The position numbers were made by a program, and so were the translations under genes. From the NCBI RefSeq assembly GCF_025643255.1, contig NZ_CP087112.1, positions 1,736,001 through 1,800,000 on the forward strand: a stretch of DNA of 64,000 bases, read 5' to 3'. The notes beneath the pieces are model-generated. The model ran no database searches. It saw nothing but the letters and a program-made list of their open reading frames with translations, and was not told the DNA's origin. Numbering within the stretch: position 1 is the stretch's first letter; every line of letters starts with the position of its first letter. Origin of the DNA: Halomonas sp. 7T. GTDB lineage: Bacteria; Pseudomonadota; Gammaproteobacteria; Pseudomonadales; Halomonadaceae. Below are positions 45,283 to 54,138 of this stretch, piece by piece.

Positions 45283-47808
45283 TTAGCCCCCTATCACGCG
45301 GGGCAGAACAGCGAGCGCCCCTATCAATATCCAGAAGGTAACCACGTTATAACGCCACAGCTGTACCACCACCGCAGGCTCAAAAGGCGCATGGACGCCG
45401 ACATAGCCATACCCCACGCGTAACCCCTGCATCACGGTAAGAATCACCGCTAAGCCACCGTGAAATAGGGCGTAGATAAGGCCAACCAGCAACACCGCAT
45501 CGTGGGTGGTTTGGGTAGGCGATAGGTCGGCCGCATACAGCGCCCAGCCCGTTAAGGCGACTTGCAAGGCGCCTAGTGCACCGGCTATGTAAAAGCCAGC
45601 ACCCAAACCCGCATCACGCTGCTGGCGAAGGCCGCGTATCAGTGTTGCCATTACGCCATAGCCCGCTAACACAGCAATACCAGCGCTAGCCAAAATACTT
45701 AATGAGAGCGGCGGCACTGCTGGCATGCTCCAATCGGGCGATACTGTCCAGAGATAAAACCAGCCAAATAAATAGGAAAGGAAAAAGGAGCCGTTGGCGA
45801 TTAAAAATGTGGCCATCGCCCAAACCCCAGGCCCGTCCATGGTTCGCGAATGAAGTGGCGGATCACCGGATGCCACAGCAGCGTCTGGCGCCGCTCTCGG
45901 GTGCGCGCCGTTCTCCCAGGACCAGCGCAGCAGGAACACCCCGGCAATCAGCACGAAGACGCCGGCCAGCGCATAGACGCGCACCAGCAGGCTGATACAC
46001 ACCACCGCCAGCGCCATGGCAGCAAACAGAGGCCACCAGGAGTTACCCGGCAGGTGAATGATTTCACGCACCTTTCCAGAGATAGGGTCGGTGCCCCACA
46101 TCTCACGCCGCCCATGGGTGGCTACCGCCAGTGAGTGCTTCCCTTCCGCCATGGTGACAGGCAGGTTGGGGTCATCCCACAAGGGGTGACGGGTTTCGAT
46201 TTTGGGCAGGCTGACGAAGTTGTAGGCGCTGGGTGGCATGGTGTTGGCCCACTCAAGCGTGTCGGCGTTCCATGGATTCTGCTTAGCCGGCTTACCAAAG
46301 CGAAAGTGCAGTGCAATATCCAACAGCACCATGGCAATACCTGCTGACATCACGAAACTGCTGACCGACGAAAGCAGGTTATAAATGTCCCAGCCCATCC
46401 CTGTGTCGTAGGTATAAACACGGCGCGGCATACCCAGCAGCCCCGTCCAGTGCATAATCAGAAAAGTACCGTTAAACCCCAGGAAGGTGAGCCAAAACCC
46501 CCAGCGGCCTAAATTTTCCGATGGCATACGCCCGGAAAATAGCGGCAACCAGTAGTAAAGCCCGGCAATTAGCGGAAAGAACATGCCGCCCACTAATACG
46601 TAGTGCATGTGGGCCACCACGAAGTGGGTATCGTGCACCTGCCAGTTAAATGGCACCAGCGCCAGCATCACGCCGGTTAAACCACCGCAAACAAAGATGA
46701 TCAAGAAGCCCATCACCCACAGCATGGGCAGTTTCATTTTCGGCTTGCCCAGCCAAAGCGTGGCCAGCCAAACAAAGACTTGAATGGCCGTAGGCACCGC
46801 CACCAGCATACTGGCCGCCGAGAAAAACGCCTGGGCTAGCTGCGGGATACCCACGGTGAACATGTGGTGCACCCATAATCCAAAGCTTATAAACCCCGTG
46901 ACGATAATGGCGAAGACCACCCAGCCATAGCCAACAATCGGCCGCCCGGCAAATACCGGGATGAGCGTGGAAACAATGCCCGCCGCAGGCAGAAAGATGA
47001 TGTAGACCTCAGGGTGTCCAAAGAGCCAAAACAGGTGCTGCCATAAGATAGGGTCACCGCCACCGGCCACTTGAAAAAATGGCATGCCCACGGCACGTTC
47101 AAGTTCAAGTAGCACACTGGCTAAAATTAGCGGTGGAAAACCCACCACGATCATTAACGCCATGGCGAGGATATACCAGGCAAATAGTGGCATTTTGTGC
47201 AGCGCCATTCCCTGGGTGCGGGTACGCAAGATGGAGACGACAATTTCAACCCCTGCCGATAGCGCAGAGATCTCCACAAAGGTGATGCCCAGCAACCAAA
47301 AGTCTGAGCCTAAGTCGGGAGAAAATTCGCTGCTACTCAGCGGGGTATACATAAACCAACCGCTGGAGGGCGCCATCTCCAACACGAGGCTGGACATAAG
47401 GATGATGCCGCCAAACAAGTAGCACCAATAGCCTAACGAGGTCAGCCTTGGGCAGACCAAATCTCGCGCGCCGATCATCTTAGGAATCATATAGATCGCT
47501 AACCCTTCCAGCATGGGAATAGCGAACAGAAACATCATCACCGTGCCATGCATGGTGGTAACTTGGTTATAGATATCCGGCGACATGAAGTCTTGATCAG
47601 GCATCGCCAGCTGGGTACGTACCAGCATGGCAAGAATGCCGCCGATCAAGAAAAACACCATCCCCGTGACCATAAAGCGCAGGCCCAGAGTAGTGTGATT
47701 GACGATCGTTAGCGCTTTAAGCCCTTTTGGATTGCCCCAAATTTCGTGAAGGTCGTCATGTAATTGCTGTGGATCGTGCTTGATCGCTTCTTGGTTGACA
47801 GTACTCAT
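45283..47808 (-). CDS. ctaD: Cytochrome c oxidase subunit I fused to subunit III
   Basis: 841 residues. Subunit I (about 25-560) has His87 in TTMHGTV, FGHPEVY with CuB His265 and the cross-linking Tyr269, VHHMF with His314-His315, and the later AHMHYVLVGG with heme ligands. After a hydrophilic linker, the last 190 residues form a subunit III-like bundle of five spans beginning at DGPGVWAMATFLIANGSFF. The fusion type is known from caa3-like oxidases. It reduces oxygen to water and pumps protons. It overlaps the subunit II gene by four bases. Confidence 0.93.
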   Translation of the reverse strand: MSTVNQEAIKHDPQQLHDDLHEIWGNPKGLKALTIVNHTTLGLRFMVTGMVFFLIGGILAMLVRTQLAMPDQDFMSPDIYNQVTTMHGTVMMFLFAIPMLEGLAIYMIPKMIGARDLVCPRLTSLGYWCYLFGGIILMSSLVLEMAPSSGWFMYTPLSSSEFSPDLGSDFWLLGITFVEISALSAGVEIVVSILRTRTQGMALHKMPLFAWYILAMALMIVVGFPPLILASVLLELERAVGMPFFQVAGGGDPILWQHLFWLFGHPEVYIIFLPAAGIVSTLIPVFAGRPIVGYGWVVFAIIVTGFISFGLWVHHMFTVGIPQLAQAFFSAASMLVAVPTAIQVFVWLATLWLGKPKMKLPMLWVMGFLIIFVCGGLTGVMLALVPFNWQVHDTHFVVAHMHYVLVGGMFFPLIAGLYYWLPLFSGRMPSENLGRWGFWLTFLGFNGTFLIMHWTGLLGMPRRVYTYDTGMGWDIYNLLSSVSSFVMSAGIAMVLLDIALHFRFGKPAKQNPWNADTLEWANTMPPSAYNFVSLPKIETRHPLWDDPNLPVTMAEGKHSLAVATHGRREMWGTDPISGKVREIIHLPGNSWWPLFAAMALAVVCISLLVRVYALAGVFVLIAGVFLLRWSWENGAHPRAAPDAAVASGDPPLHSRTMDGPGVWAMATFLIANGSFFLSYLFGWFYLWTVSPDWSMPAVPPLSLSILASAGIAVLAGYGVMATLIRGLRQQRDAGLGAGFYIAGALGALQVALTGWALYAADLSPTQTTHDAVLLVGLIYALFHGGLAVILTVMQGLRVGYGYVGVHAPFEPAVVVQLWRYNVVTFWILIGALAVLPRVIGG

Positions 47809-48866
47809 GGGTTAAGGGTCTCCAACCAAGCACCTAGAGCATCCAAGGTGTCCGTGTCGATATCATCGTGGGCCGGCATGCTATTGCCCGGCTTTAGAGA
47901 TTGGTGGTGTTTTAGCCACTGACTCACCGCCCCCTCTTCCATGGCCATAACGCCCGCCCCCACCGTGGCGCGGCTACCCATATCCGATAAGTTCGGCCCT
48001 GTGGTACCACTACTGATGCCCGCCACTTGATGGCAGCTAGCGCAATGCGTCATGAAGGCATCGCGCGCGTCATCGTGGCTGACGTTGGCGGCAGCTACTG
48101 CACTCAGCTGCTCTTCTTGGCGCGCTGCAAGCCATTCGTTGTACTCCTCGCGAGGAAGCGACTCAACATGAAGGTGCATATGGGCATGTCCAATACCGCA
48201 CAGCTCCGCACACTGGGCGCCAAGCACTGCCGGGATATCAGCCTCAAGACGGATTCGATTCACCCTGCCGGGGATCATATCTACCTTCCCGCCCAAGCGT
48301 GGTATCCAAAAGGCGTGAATCACATCCGCGCCACTGACATGGAAGTCAACTGGCTCCCCCACCGGCATGACCAGATGGTTCGCAGTTACTACTTCGCCCC
48401 CTTCGGCGCCGGGGTAGCGCACCTCAAACCACCACTGATGGCCAATTACCTCAATCACCTCGGCTGAATCGTCAATCGCCAGCATCCGCTGCCCGGCAGG
48501 TACGCCAAACGCTAACAGTGCGATAATGCTAGACACGGGTAGCACTATGCCGCCACCAAGGATCCAGCGGCGAGCAATGCGGCGCTCCTGAACGGGAGTA
48601 CGCGTGACTACTCGGGGTTTAAAAGCGTAAAGCCAGAGTGCTGTTACGGCGACAAGTACCACTGTGCCGAAACTCAGCATAATCCACCAAATCAGCGTCA
48701 CATCGCGTGCAGCTTGCCCAGCGGGGTCTAGAATAGATTTATCGCCCGAACATCCTGCGGCTAAGCTGGCTGCGGCGAGTATCGCCACCAACGCTATTGA
48801 GTTGACCCGTTGACGCGATACGCGTTGAATATTTGCTGAGGCCGTGTAGCCGTCGCGATCCCTCAT
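47805..48866 (-). CDS. ctaC: Cytochrome c oxidase subunit II with C-terminal cytochrome c
   Basis: 353 residues. A lipobox LAAGC places a lipid anchor on Cys39 after an unusually long signal peptide. Two membrane spans follow (about 57-81 and 102-120). The CuA site has His184, Cys219, Glu221, Cys223, His227 and Met230 in the blocks HAFWIP and CAELCGIGHAHM. A fused cytochrome c domain has CASCH at 275-279 and a later methionine in NSMPAH. This is the caa3 arrangement. It leads the minus-strand oxidase operon; only 36 bases separate its start from the divergent DUF2231 gene. Confidence 0.94.
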   Translation of the reverse strand: MRDRDGYTASANIQRVSRQRVNSIALVAILAAASLAAGCSGDKSILDPAGQAARDVTLIWWIMLSFGTVVLVAVTALWLYAFKPRVVTRTPVQERRIARRWILGGGIVLPVSSIIALLAFGVPAGQRMLAIDDSAEVIEVIGHQWWFEVRYPGAEGGEVVTANHLVMPVGEPVDFHVSGADVIHAFWIPRLGGKVDMIPGRVNRIRLEADIPAVLGAQCAELCGIGHAHMHLHVESLPREEYNEWLAARQEEQLSAVAAANVSHDDARDAFMTHCASCHQVAGISSGTTGPNLSDMGSRATVGAGVMAMEEGAVSQWLKHHQSLKPGNSMPAHDDIDTDTLDALGAWLETLNP

Positions 48867-48902
48867 TTGCTATTTCCCTTTGTCTGCCCACAGGAAGTGA
48901 CC

Positions 48903-49361
48903 ATGGCACCAACGCCCCAACGATCAATTAAAAGCCGCGCTTCGCTGGCTGGCCACCCATTGCATCCCGTAATGATTCACTTTCCTGTCGCCGCCTTGAT
49001 GGCCCTGGTAGCGAGCGACTTGGCTTACTGGTACACCAATGACCCTTTTTGGCTGCGCAGCGGCCTTTGGCTGGCGGGCGTAGGGGCGTTTGGTGGCTGG
49101 ATTGCGTCGATCGCAGGGATTATTGACTTGGTAACCGTCGCGCGCATCCGTCGTCTGATTACCGGTTGGAGCCATGCTATTGTGGCGGTGGTGATGCTCT
49201 CCCTGGCGTCGTTTAACTGGCTGCTGCGCTTTAATGAACCTAGCGCCGTTCTGCCCTGGGGGCTTACTGTATCGCTTCTCACCGGCGCACTGATTGCGTT
49301 GGCTGGCTGGCTGGGCGGCCAACTGGTGTACGAGCACGCCGTGGGCGTGGATGTTGATTAG
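48903..49361 (+). CDS. DUF2231-family membrane protein
   Basis: 152 residues from ATG 48903, with AGGAAG close before it. SLAGHPLHPVMIHFPVAALM is the DUF2231 start, with histidines typical of the family; IASIAGIIDLVTVARI and a second histidine near WSHAIVAV follow. Four membrane spans are expected. Function is unknown, but members are often near oxidase genes and have been proposed to bind heme or metal. It is divergent from ctaC with a very short gap. Confidence 0.8.
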   Translation: MAPTPQRSIKSRASLAGHPLHPVMIHFPVAALMALVASDLAYWYTNDPFWLRSGLWLAGVGAFGGWIASIAGIIDLVTVARIRRLITGWSHAIVAVVMLSLASFNWLLRFNEPSAVLPWGLTVSLLTGALIALAGWLGGQLVYEHAVGVDVD

Positions 49362-49397
49362 CAACCAGGAAGGATCAAAAAAGCTTTTCATAGGCAC

Positions 49398-49823
49398 TTA
49401 GCTCCAGTCTAGGGGCTTAGCCAGCACAAAACCCAGTACCGCTAAAATACCCGCCAACGCTAGCAGAAAGACAAGCAGTATGGCGGGTTTCACCCCTTTA
49501 TAAACGCCTAATTCCAAGCGTAAGATTAGCCAGCCAAAGCATCCGTGAGCAGCTACCATCGCCACCACAGCACCAAGTTTAAGAATTAACCAACCGCCCA
49601 ACAGGCCATGCAATAGAAAAAGCAGCGTACCCGAGGCAATTGCAACAAGCGCGGCTGGCGTCGCCACCGAGTTGTAAAAAAATCGCGGCATGGGGGGAGC
49701 CCCCTGAGCGAAGCCAGCATCTTTACGAAGCTGAAGAGCATGACTAAGCAAAGCGGGTAAGTACAGAAGTGAACCGCACCAGATAACCAGCGCGGCAATG
49801 TGAAGCAGTTTTAGCCAGGGCAT
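49398..49823 (-). CDS. CopD/HemJ-like four-span membrane protein
   Basis: 141 residues with four hydrophobic spans. WLKLLHIAALVIWCGSLLYLPALL at the N-terminus has the LHIxxxxxWxG pattern of CopD and HemJ-type proteins, where the histidine can bind heme or copper. HALQL and a histidine in AAHGCFGWL follow. It may serve copper import or heme handling near the oxidase genes; the family assignment is moderate and the function inferred. Confidence 0.6.
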   Translation of the reverse strand: MPWLKLLHIAALVIWCGSLLYLPALLSHALQLRKDAGFAQGAPPMPRFFYNSVATPAALVAIASGTLLFLLHGLLGGWLILKLGAVVAMVAAHGCFGWLILRLELGVYKGVKPAILLVFLLALAGILAVLGFVLAKPLDWS

Positions 49824-49904
49824 TGCGGCTTCCTTGCGTTGCTTAGGGCTTGGGTGATTTCACTCCACTAACCTTAGTCAACCCAAGCCGCTCTGGCTAG
49901 CCGT

Positions 49905-50786
49905 TTAACGTACCGTAATGTCGTAACCTGTGAATTTTCGTAGGTTAATAACGCCTGTATCAAACATCAGGTACTGTCCTTTCACTCCCTGCAGCACACC
50001 CTCCACGTGGGGGTTTTTATCAAAATTGTGCGAGATCACCTTCCGGGGGAAGGTATCGACGGGGTAGTGAAAGTGCAGTGGCTTTTCATCTAGCGCGCGC
50101 ACTGCGTTTGCACCGTGAGTTTCGCGTAGCTGGTTGAGCCCATCAGCCAGCTGGTAGAAAAGCTGGTCGCGCTCGGCGACTAAATCCAACGGCTCCACGT
50201 CACCTTTAAGCATGGCGCGCCAGTTGGTCCGGTCGGCCACTTGCTCTTTGAACAGCATTTCGACAAAGCCAGACTGCTGACGTGTTTCCACCTCTAAAAT
50301 GGGTAGCGCCTGAATGGCACCCTGGTCAAGCCAGCGAGTGGGCATTTGCGTCTTGCGAGTAATACCTACTTTTAGCCCCGATGAGTTGGCTAAATAGACA
50401 ATATGCGGCTGAAAACAGTGCTTTTCACCCCACTCAGGCTCACGGCAAGTGCCTAGGTGATAGTGGCAGGTTTCCGGCTTCATAATGCACGTATCGCACT
50501 GGGCCAAGCGTTTAAAGCAGGGATAACAGTGGCCTTGAGCAAAGCTTTTTTTAGTCGCTCTACCGCAGTGGGTACAGGCAATGGCGCCGCTCCAGGTAAG
50601 GCTCAGCCGCTCGCCAATGCACTCGTTGAGCAGAAGACGCTGCTCACCTGCCCGCAGGTGATATACCACTGAGTCACCAGGGTTAGCAGGCAATGCCGCT
50701 GCCATTTTTGTCAAACACCCTTGCGCAGTGGGTGTTTGGGCTATCACTGACGGGGTAGAGAACAGACTATCAGTCACGCGTGGCAT
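49905..50786 (-). CDS. DUF2797 zinc-binding protein
   Basis: About 293 residues from ATG 50786. Two cysteine clusters, CTHCGRATKKSFAQGHCYPCF and CDTCIM with CHYHLGTC, are the DUF2797 signature (quoted in parts: CTHCGRATKKSF, GHCYPCF). YLANSSGLKVGITR resembles a GIY-YIG-like core. Function is unknown. The start is uncertain: GTG 50777 and ATG 50705 are alternatives. The upstream YeaC gene ends inside its first codons, so the two are likely coupled. This DUF2797-DUF1315 pair is common in related genera. Confidence 0.8.
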   Translation of the reverse strand: MPRVTDSLFSTPSVIAQTPTAQGCLTKMAAALPANPGDSVVYHLRAGEQRLLLNECIGERLSLTWSGAIACTHCGRATKKSFAQGHCYPCFKRLAQCDTCIMKPETCHYHLGTCREPEWGEKHCFQPHIVYLANSSGLKVGITRKTQMPTRWLDQGAIQALPILEVETRQQSGFVEMLFKEQVADRTNWRAMLKGDVEPLDLVAERDQLFYQLADGLNQLRETHGANAVRALDEKPLHFHYPVDTFPRKVISHNFDKNPHVEGVLQGVKGQYLMFDTGVINLRKFTGYDITVR

Positions 50787-51054
50787 CCCGGGCGAGACCC
50801 GCCATTTCAGGGGTAACGCCAGCGCCTGTGGCACCCGCTCCACAGGTACGGCGCTCAAGGTAGCCAACACGGCTCTCTTCGGGCACGTTATTTTCCACCT
50901 CAAAACGCATGACGGCTTCAAGGCAAAGCTCTGTCTGCTCTGGCGTTAAGCGTCGACCGTCAGGCCACTTACGTAATGACACCGCTTGTTTAAGGCTTTC
51001 ATAAATAGCAGGGGTCATTTGGTTGATCATTCGATCAAAAGTCATATCACTCAT
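50770..51054 (-). CDS. DUF1315 (YeaC) family protein
   Basis: 94 residues. MTPAIYESLKQAVSLRKWPDG followed by LTPEQTELCLEAVMRFE is the DUF1315 pattern of E. coli YeaC. It is a small soluble protein with no known function. A tail of about 20 residues rich in Gly and Ala follows. It is between the rhomboid protease gene (14 bases upstream) and the DUF2797 gene, all in the same direction. Confidence 0.82.
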   Translation of the reverse strand: MSDMTFDRMINQMTPAIYESLKQAVSLRKWPDGRRLTPEQTELCLEAVMRFEVENNVPEESRVGYLERRTCGAGATGAGVTPEMAGLARDATRD

Positions 51055-51068
51055 CGCAGGCTCCTCGC

Positions 51069-51917
51069 TCAGCGTTTTCTTCGTTTAGATGAATAATACC
51101 AGCCTGACGCTAACCCCACGAGCAGACCACCCAGGTGCGCCTCATTAGCCACGTTACCAAAGCCCACGCTCTCCGCGACGTCCATCATGGTAAAGACCAT
51201 CCACCCCAACATAAACACGACCAGCATTTGGGGGACAAAAAAGCCGCTGCTGGGCACTCGGCGAGACATTAGCCAAACGTGGGCTAACAGGGCGTACACA
51301 ACCCCAGACATGCCGCCAAACAGCACGGTGCCGGTTACATACTGCGCCAAATTAGCGCCTATACCGGCCACCAACAGCAGCAGTAACATCGTGCGGCTAC
51401 CCTGGAGCTGCTCAATTTGGCGGCCGAAGTACCATACCCACATTAGGTTGAATATCAGGTGCATCCAGCCAAAATGCAAAAACGCAGGCGACAGCAACCG
51501 CCATACCTGCCCCGAAGCAAGCGTGTCGCCAAGCGAGCCGTACACCAGCTGCCCACCAGACACGCCCACTGGCACAATAGTAAGCGCCACCACCAGTAGG
51601 TCACCAAACACACCCGTTAACGCAAAGATTAACAAGCTAATACCGATCATTAAGAAAGTGACCGGTAACTGACGGCCCATAGCAATCATATTGCGAGACG
51701 CAGCGGGTTGGACTTTAGGGGAGTCAACGATCAGCGTCTCTCCGCGATCCCAACGTGCTACCAAACGCGTTAGCTCTGTGTGCTGGCGTGGATCTGCTAC
51801 CCAAAGCAGCTGCCCATCAGCCTCATCGGTAATGCGGTGCCCAATGCGGTAGTGCCACAATGCCTTACGCAGTTCGCTTGTATCTGCACCTAGGGGTAAA
51901 AGCGTTACGGGATGCAT
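51069..51917 (-). CDS. Rhomboid intramembrane serine protease
   Basis: 282 residues from ATG 51917 (AAGGAAG five bases upstream). A cytosolic N-terminal domain of about 85 residues is followed by six spans. The catalytic Ser204 is in GGMSGVVYAL and His261 in NEAHLGGLLVG; LHFGWMHLIFN is the oxyanion loop region, as in GlpG. It cuts membrane proteins within the bilayer. Substrates are not known. It leads a small unit with YeaC and the DUF2797 gene. A minus-strand terminator lies upstream at 51984-52013. Confidence 0.88.
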   Translation of the reverse strand: MHPVTLLPLGADTSELRKALWHYRIGHRITDEADGQLLWVADPRQHTELTRLVARWDRGETLIVDSPKVQPAASRNMIAMGRQLPVTFLMIGISLLIFALTGVFGDLLVVALTIVPVGVSGGQLVYGSLGDTLASGQVWRLLSPAFLHFGWMHLIFNLMWVWYFGRQIEQLQGSRTMLLLLLVAGIGANLAQYVTGTVLFGGMSGVVYALLAHVWLMSRRVPSSGFFVPQMLVVFMLGWMVFTMMDVAESVGFGNVANEAHLGGLLVGLASGWYYSSKRRKR

Positions 51918-51983
51918 GGCGACTTCCTTATTTGCATTTACGTATTCCCAGCGTCTGCAATCGGTTTGGCCAGCGTATATAAA

Positions 51984-52013
51984 CAAAAAAAACCGGCGGA
52001 GGGGGCCGCCGGG
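51984..52013 (-). terminator. Intrinsic terminator of nadK and phosphatase transcript
   Basis: On the minus strand a CCGGCGG stem with a six-base loop is followed by eight Ts. It lies about 110 bases past the phosphatase stop. Confidence 0.9.
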
Positions 52014-52124
52014 TAAAAAGCAAGGGATCATTCAAGGGAACACTTACTCTGATAACCGGCAACAGGGTTAGTTCAGCAGTTTTGCAAAAAATATGTAACT
52101 GTATGTATATTTTATTAGCTTTAC

Positions 52125-53111
52125 TTAATCAAAATCAATTTCCCACGGCTTAGGCTGCGCCCGCTCTTCTTTAGGCACTTGAATCCAAACGAAATGGTCG
52201 GCGTTCAACGTTTTTTCGCCACTCCAACGGTAGGCTACTAAGCGACCATATTTTACCGCACTATAATCCAGGCAGGCGATGTTATTAGTGGGCAATGCAG
52301 GAATCCCCTCGCACCAGTAGTGGCCAATAAATAGCGGTGGCTTCTCAGGGCCATAGTAGCTTAGCCGCTTACGCTCTTGGCGCGTTAGGCTGCGAGACTC
52401 CAAATCACCGGGGAGGTTATCCGGCTGGAAGACCACATCCCCCCACTGCTGTGGGTTAGCCGACCAAAAGTGCGCTCGAAAACTTTGCCGAGTGAACCCA
52501 TCTCCTGAGTGTATGGCCACGCCAGGGGGTAGCGGTATATGAGTGCCGCGCGTCAAGCGATCTAGTATGCGAAACGCCTGGGTCGAAGCGTCGGTGGACT
52601 CAACCAAGAAGCGGCTGTCCATTCGGGCATCCGGAGCACGTGCCAAGAGTTGACTAATCAGCGCGTCATCCCAGCAGGCATGCACAACACGGATGCCGTC
52701 TAACTCTAGAAAGAGTGGAATCGTTTTAAACCACGCAAGCGTATCTTCCCACTCGTTGGTAAAGTCTCGGTATTGCGCCAGGGTGTCTTCAATAATTCGG
52801 TTATGCCGAGGGGTGTGCTCACGCAGCCAGCGTCGGTTACTTCCTGGTGGGGCTGGGTGCGTATAGGCCAGAGCATTATATTCGTGATTACCCATCACGA
52901 TGTGGGCTTCGCCCTCCTCCACCATCCTTCGAGCAATGGTCACCGCTAGACGGATACGCGGGCCACGATCAATTAAATCTCCCAGAAAAATAACCTTTCT
53001 GCGCGGGTGACGGTATACCCCGCCGCGCTGGTGATAACCTAATTTTTCCAGCAGAGCCGCCAAGGTGGCGCCACAACCGTGTACATCACCAATTAAATCG
53101 TAACCCTCCAT
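52125..53111 (-). CDS. PPP-type metallophosphoesterase (ApaH/PrpE-like)
   Basis: 328 residues. DLIGDVHGCGATL (5-17), FLGDLIDRGPR, MGNHEYNALAY and a later IHSGDGF/FIGHYWC region give the GDxHG, GDxxDRG and GNHE motifs of PPP-family phosphatases that bind two metals. Substrates in this family include dinucleoside polyphosphates and phosphoproteins; length is above that of ApaH and the C-terminus differs, so neither is certain. It starts two bases after nadK and is likely co-transcribed with it. Confidence 0.82.
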   Translation of the reverse strand: MEGYDLIGDVHGCGATLAALLEKLGYHQRGGVYRHPRRKVIFLGDLIDRGPRIRLAVTIARRMVEEGEAHIVMGNHEYNALAYTHPAPPGSNRRWLREHTPRHNRIIEDTLAQYRDFTNEWEDTLAWFKTIPLFLELDGIRVVHACWDDALISQLLARAPDARMDSRFLVESTDASTQAFRILDRLTRGTHIPLPPGVAIHSGDGFTRQSFRAHFWSANPQQWGDVVFQPDNLPGDLESRSLTRQERKRLSYYGPEKPPLFIGHYWCEGIPALPTNNIACLDYSAVKYGRLVAYRWSGEKTLNADHFVWIQVPKEERAQPKPWEIDFD

Positions 53112-53113
53112 AC

Positions 53114-54046
53114 TTAATCCCCTAACCGATTGCTCCAGCCAAGTTTGCTGCGTAACACTTCATAAAAATTGTGTCCAATAGGATGCACCAGTTGAACGCG
53201 TTCGGGCTTTCGCTTGATGACCAATAAATCATCAGGCTTCGCCACCGCCCGAGTTTGTCCATCGCAGCTAATATGGGGGTAGGAGTGATTTGTTTCCCCG
53301 ATGTGAATGCGTATTTCGCTGGCCGCATCAATCACGATCGGTCGACTTGAAAGCGTGTGGGGAAACATGGGCACTAGCGTCACGACATCTAGCTTGGGAT
53401 GCATAATCGGCCCTCCACCTGAGAGCGCGTAGGCGGTCGACCCGGTGGGGGTAGCAATAATTAGGCCGTCGCTGCGCTGGCTATAGACAAACTGCCCGTC
53501 AATAAACAGCTCAAACTCAATCATGCGTACCGCCTTGCCCGGGTGCACAACCACTTCGTTCAGCGCATCGCCATTTCCTACCGCGACACCGTTGCGGTAA
53601 AGCACTGCGTCAAGTAAAAAACGCTCTTCAATCTCAAACTCTCCCGCCAATACTTCACCCACACGGGTTTCAAGCTCAGCGGGTGAGATATCAGTAAGAA
53701 AGCCTAAACGCCCACGGTTGACACCCAGAATCAGTGTCCCACTACGGCAGAGGGTACGGGCAGCGCCTAATAAGCTGCCATCCCCCCCCACCACGATCAC
53801 TAAATCACACAGCTCACCCAGCATGCGTCGGCTGGCCTCTGGCTGACCGTGGTCAGGCACGACAGTGGCTGTACGATCCTCAACCAATACTTTGTAGCCG
53901 TTAGCCACTAGGTAGTGAACCAGGCGCTTTAACGAGTCAACTACCTTATCGCTGCCCAAACGACCGATTAAGCCAATCGTTTTGAATGGCTTACCCTCTC
54001 GCGCAAGATCAACGGGTGCAGTATGTATCGTCGAAGTAGTAGGCAT
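53114..54046 (-). CDS. nadK: NAD kinase
   Basis: 310 residues. VVGGDGSLLGAARTL is the GGDGS motif with the catalytic aspartate. NRGRLGFLTDI, LNEVVVHPG (the NE motif) and SDGLIIATPTGSTAYALSGGGPI complete the family signature. It makes NADP from NAD, needed by Zwf among others. The N-terminal 20 residues are poorly conserved. It precedes the phosphatase gene by two bases and is isolated from the transporter upstream by about 90 bases. Confidence 0.96.
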   Translation of the reverse strand: MPTTSTIHTAPVDLAREGKPFKTIGLIGRLGSDKVVDSLKRLVHYLVANGYKVLVEDRTATVVPDHGQPEASRRMLGELCDLVIVVGGDGSLLGAARTLCRSGTLILGVNRGRLGFLTDISPAELETRVGEVLAGEFEIEERFLLDAVLYRNGVAVGNGDALNEVVVHPGKAVRMIEFELFIDGQFVYSQRSDGLIIATPTGSTAYALSGGGPIMHPKLDVVTLVPMFPHTLSSRPIVIDAASEIRIHIGETNHSYPHISCDGQTRAVAKPDDLLVIKRKPERVQLVHPIGHNFYEVLRSKLGWSNRLGD

Positions 54047-54138
54047 GGGCGACTCTCGCTAGCATCAGCCGACATTATGTAGAGTCGGGCGTTATCGAGC
54101 AAATAAGTCGCTCGCTTGGGTTTCTGACGTAATAGAAA

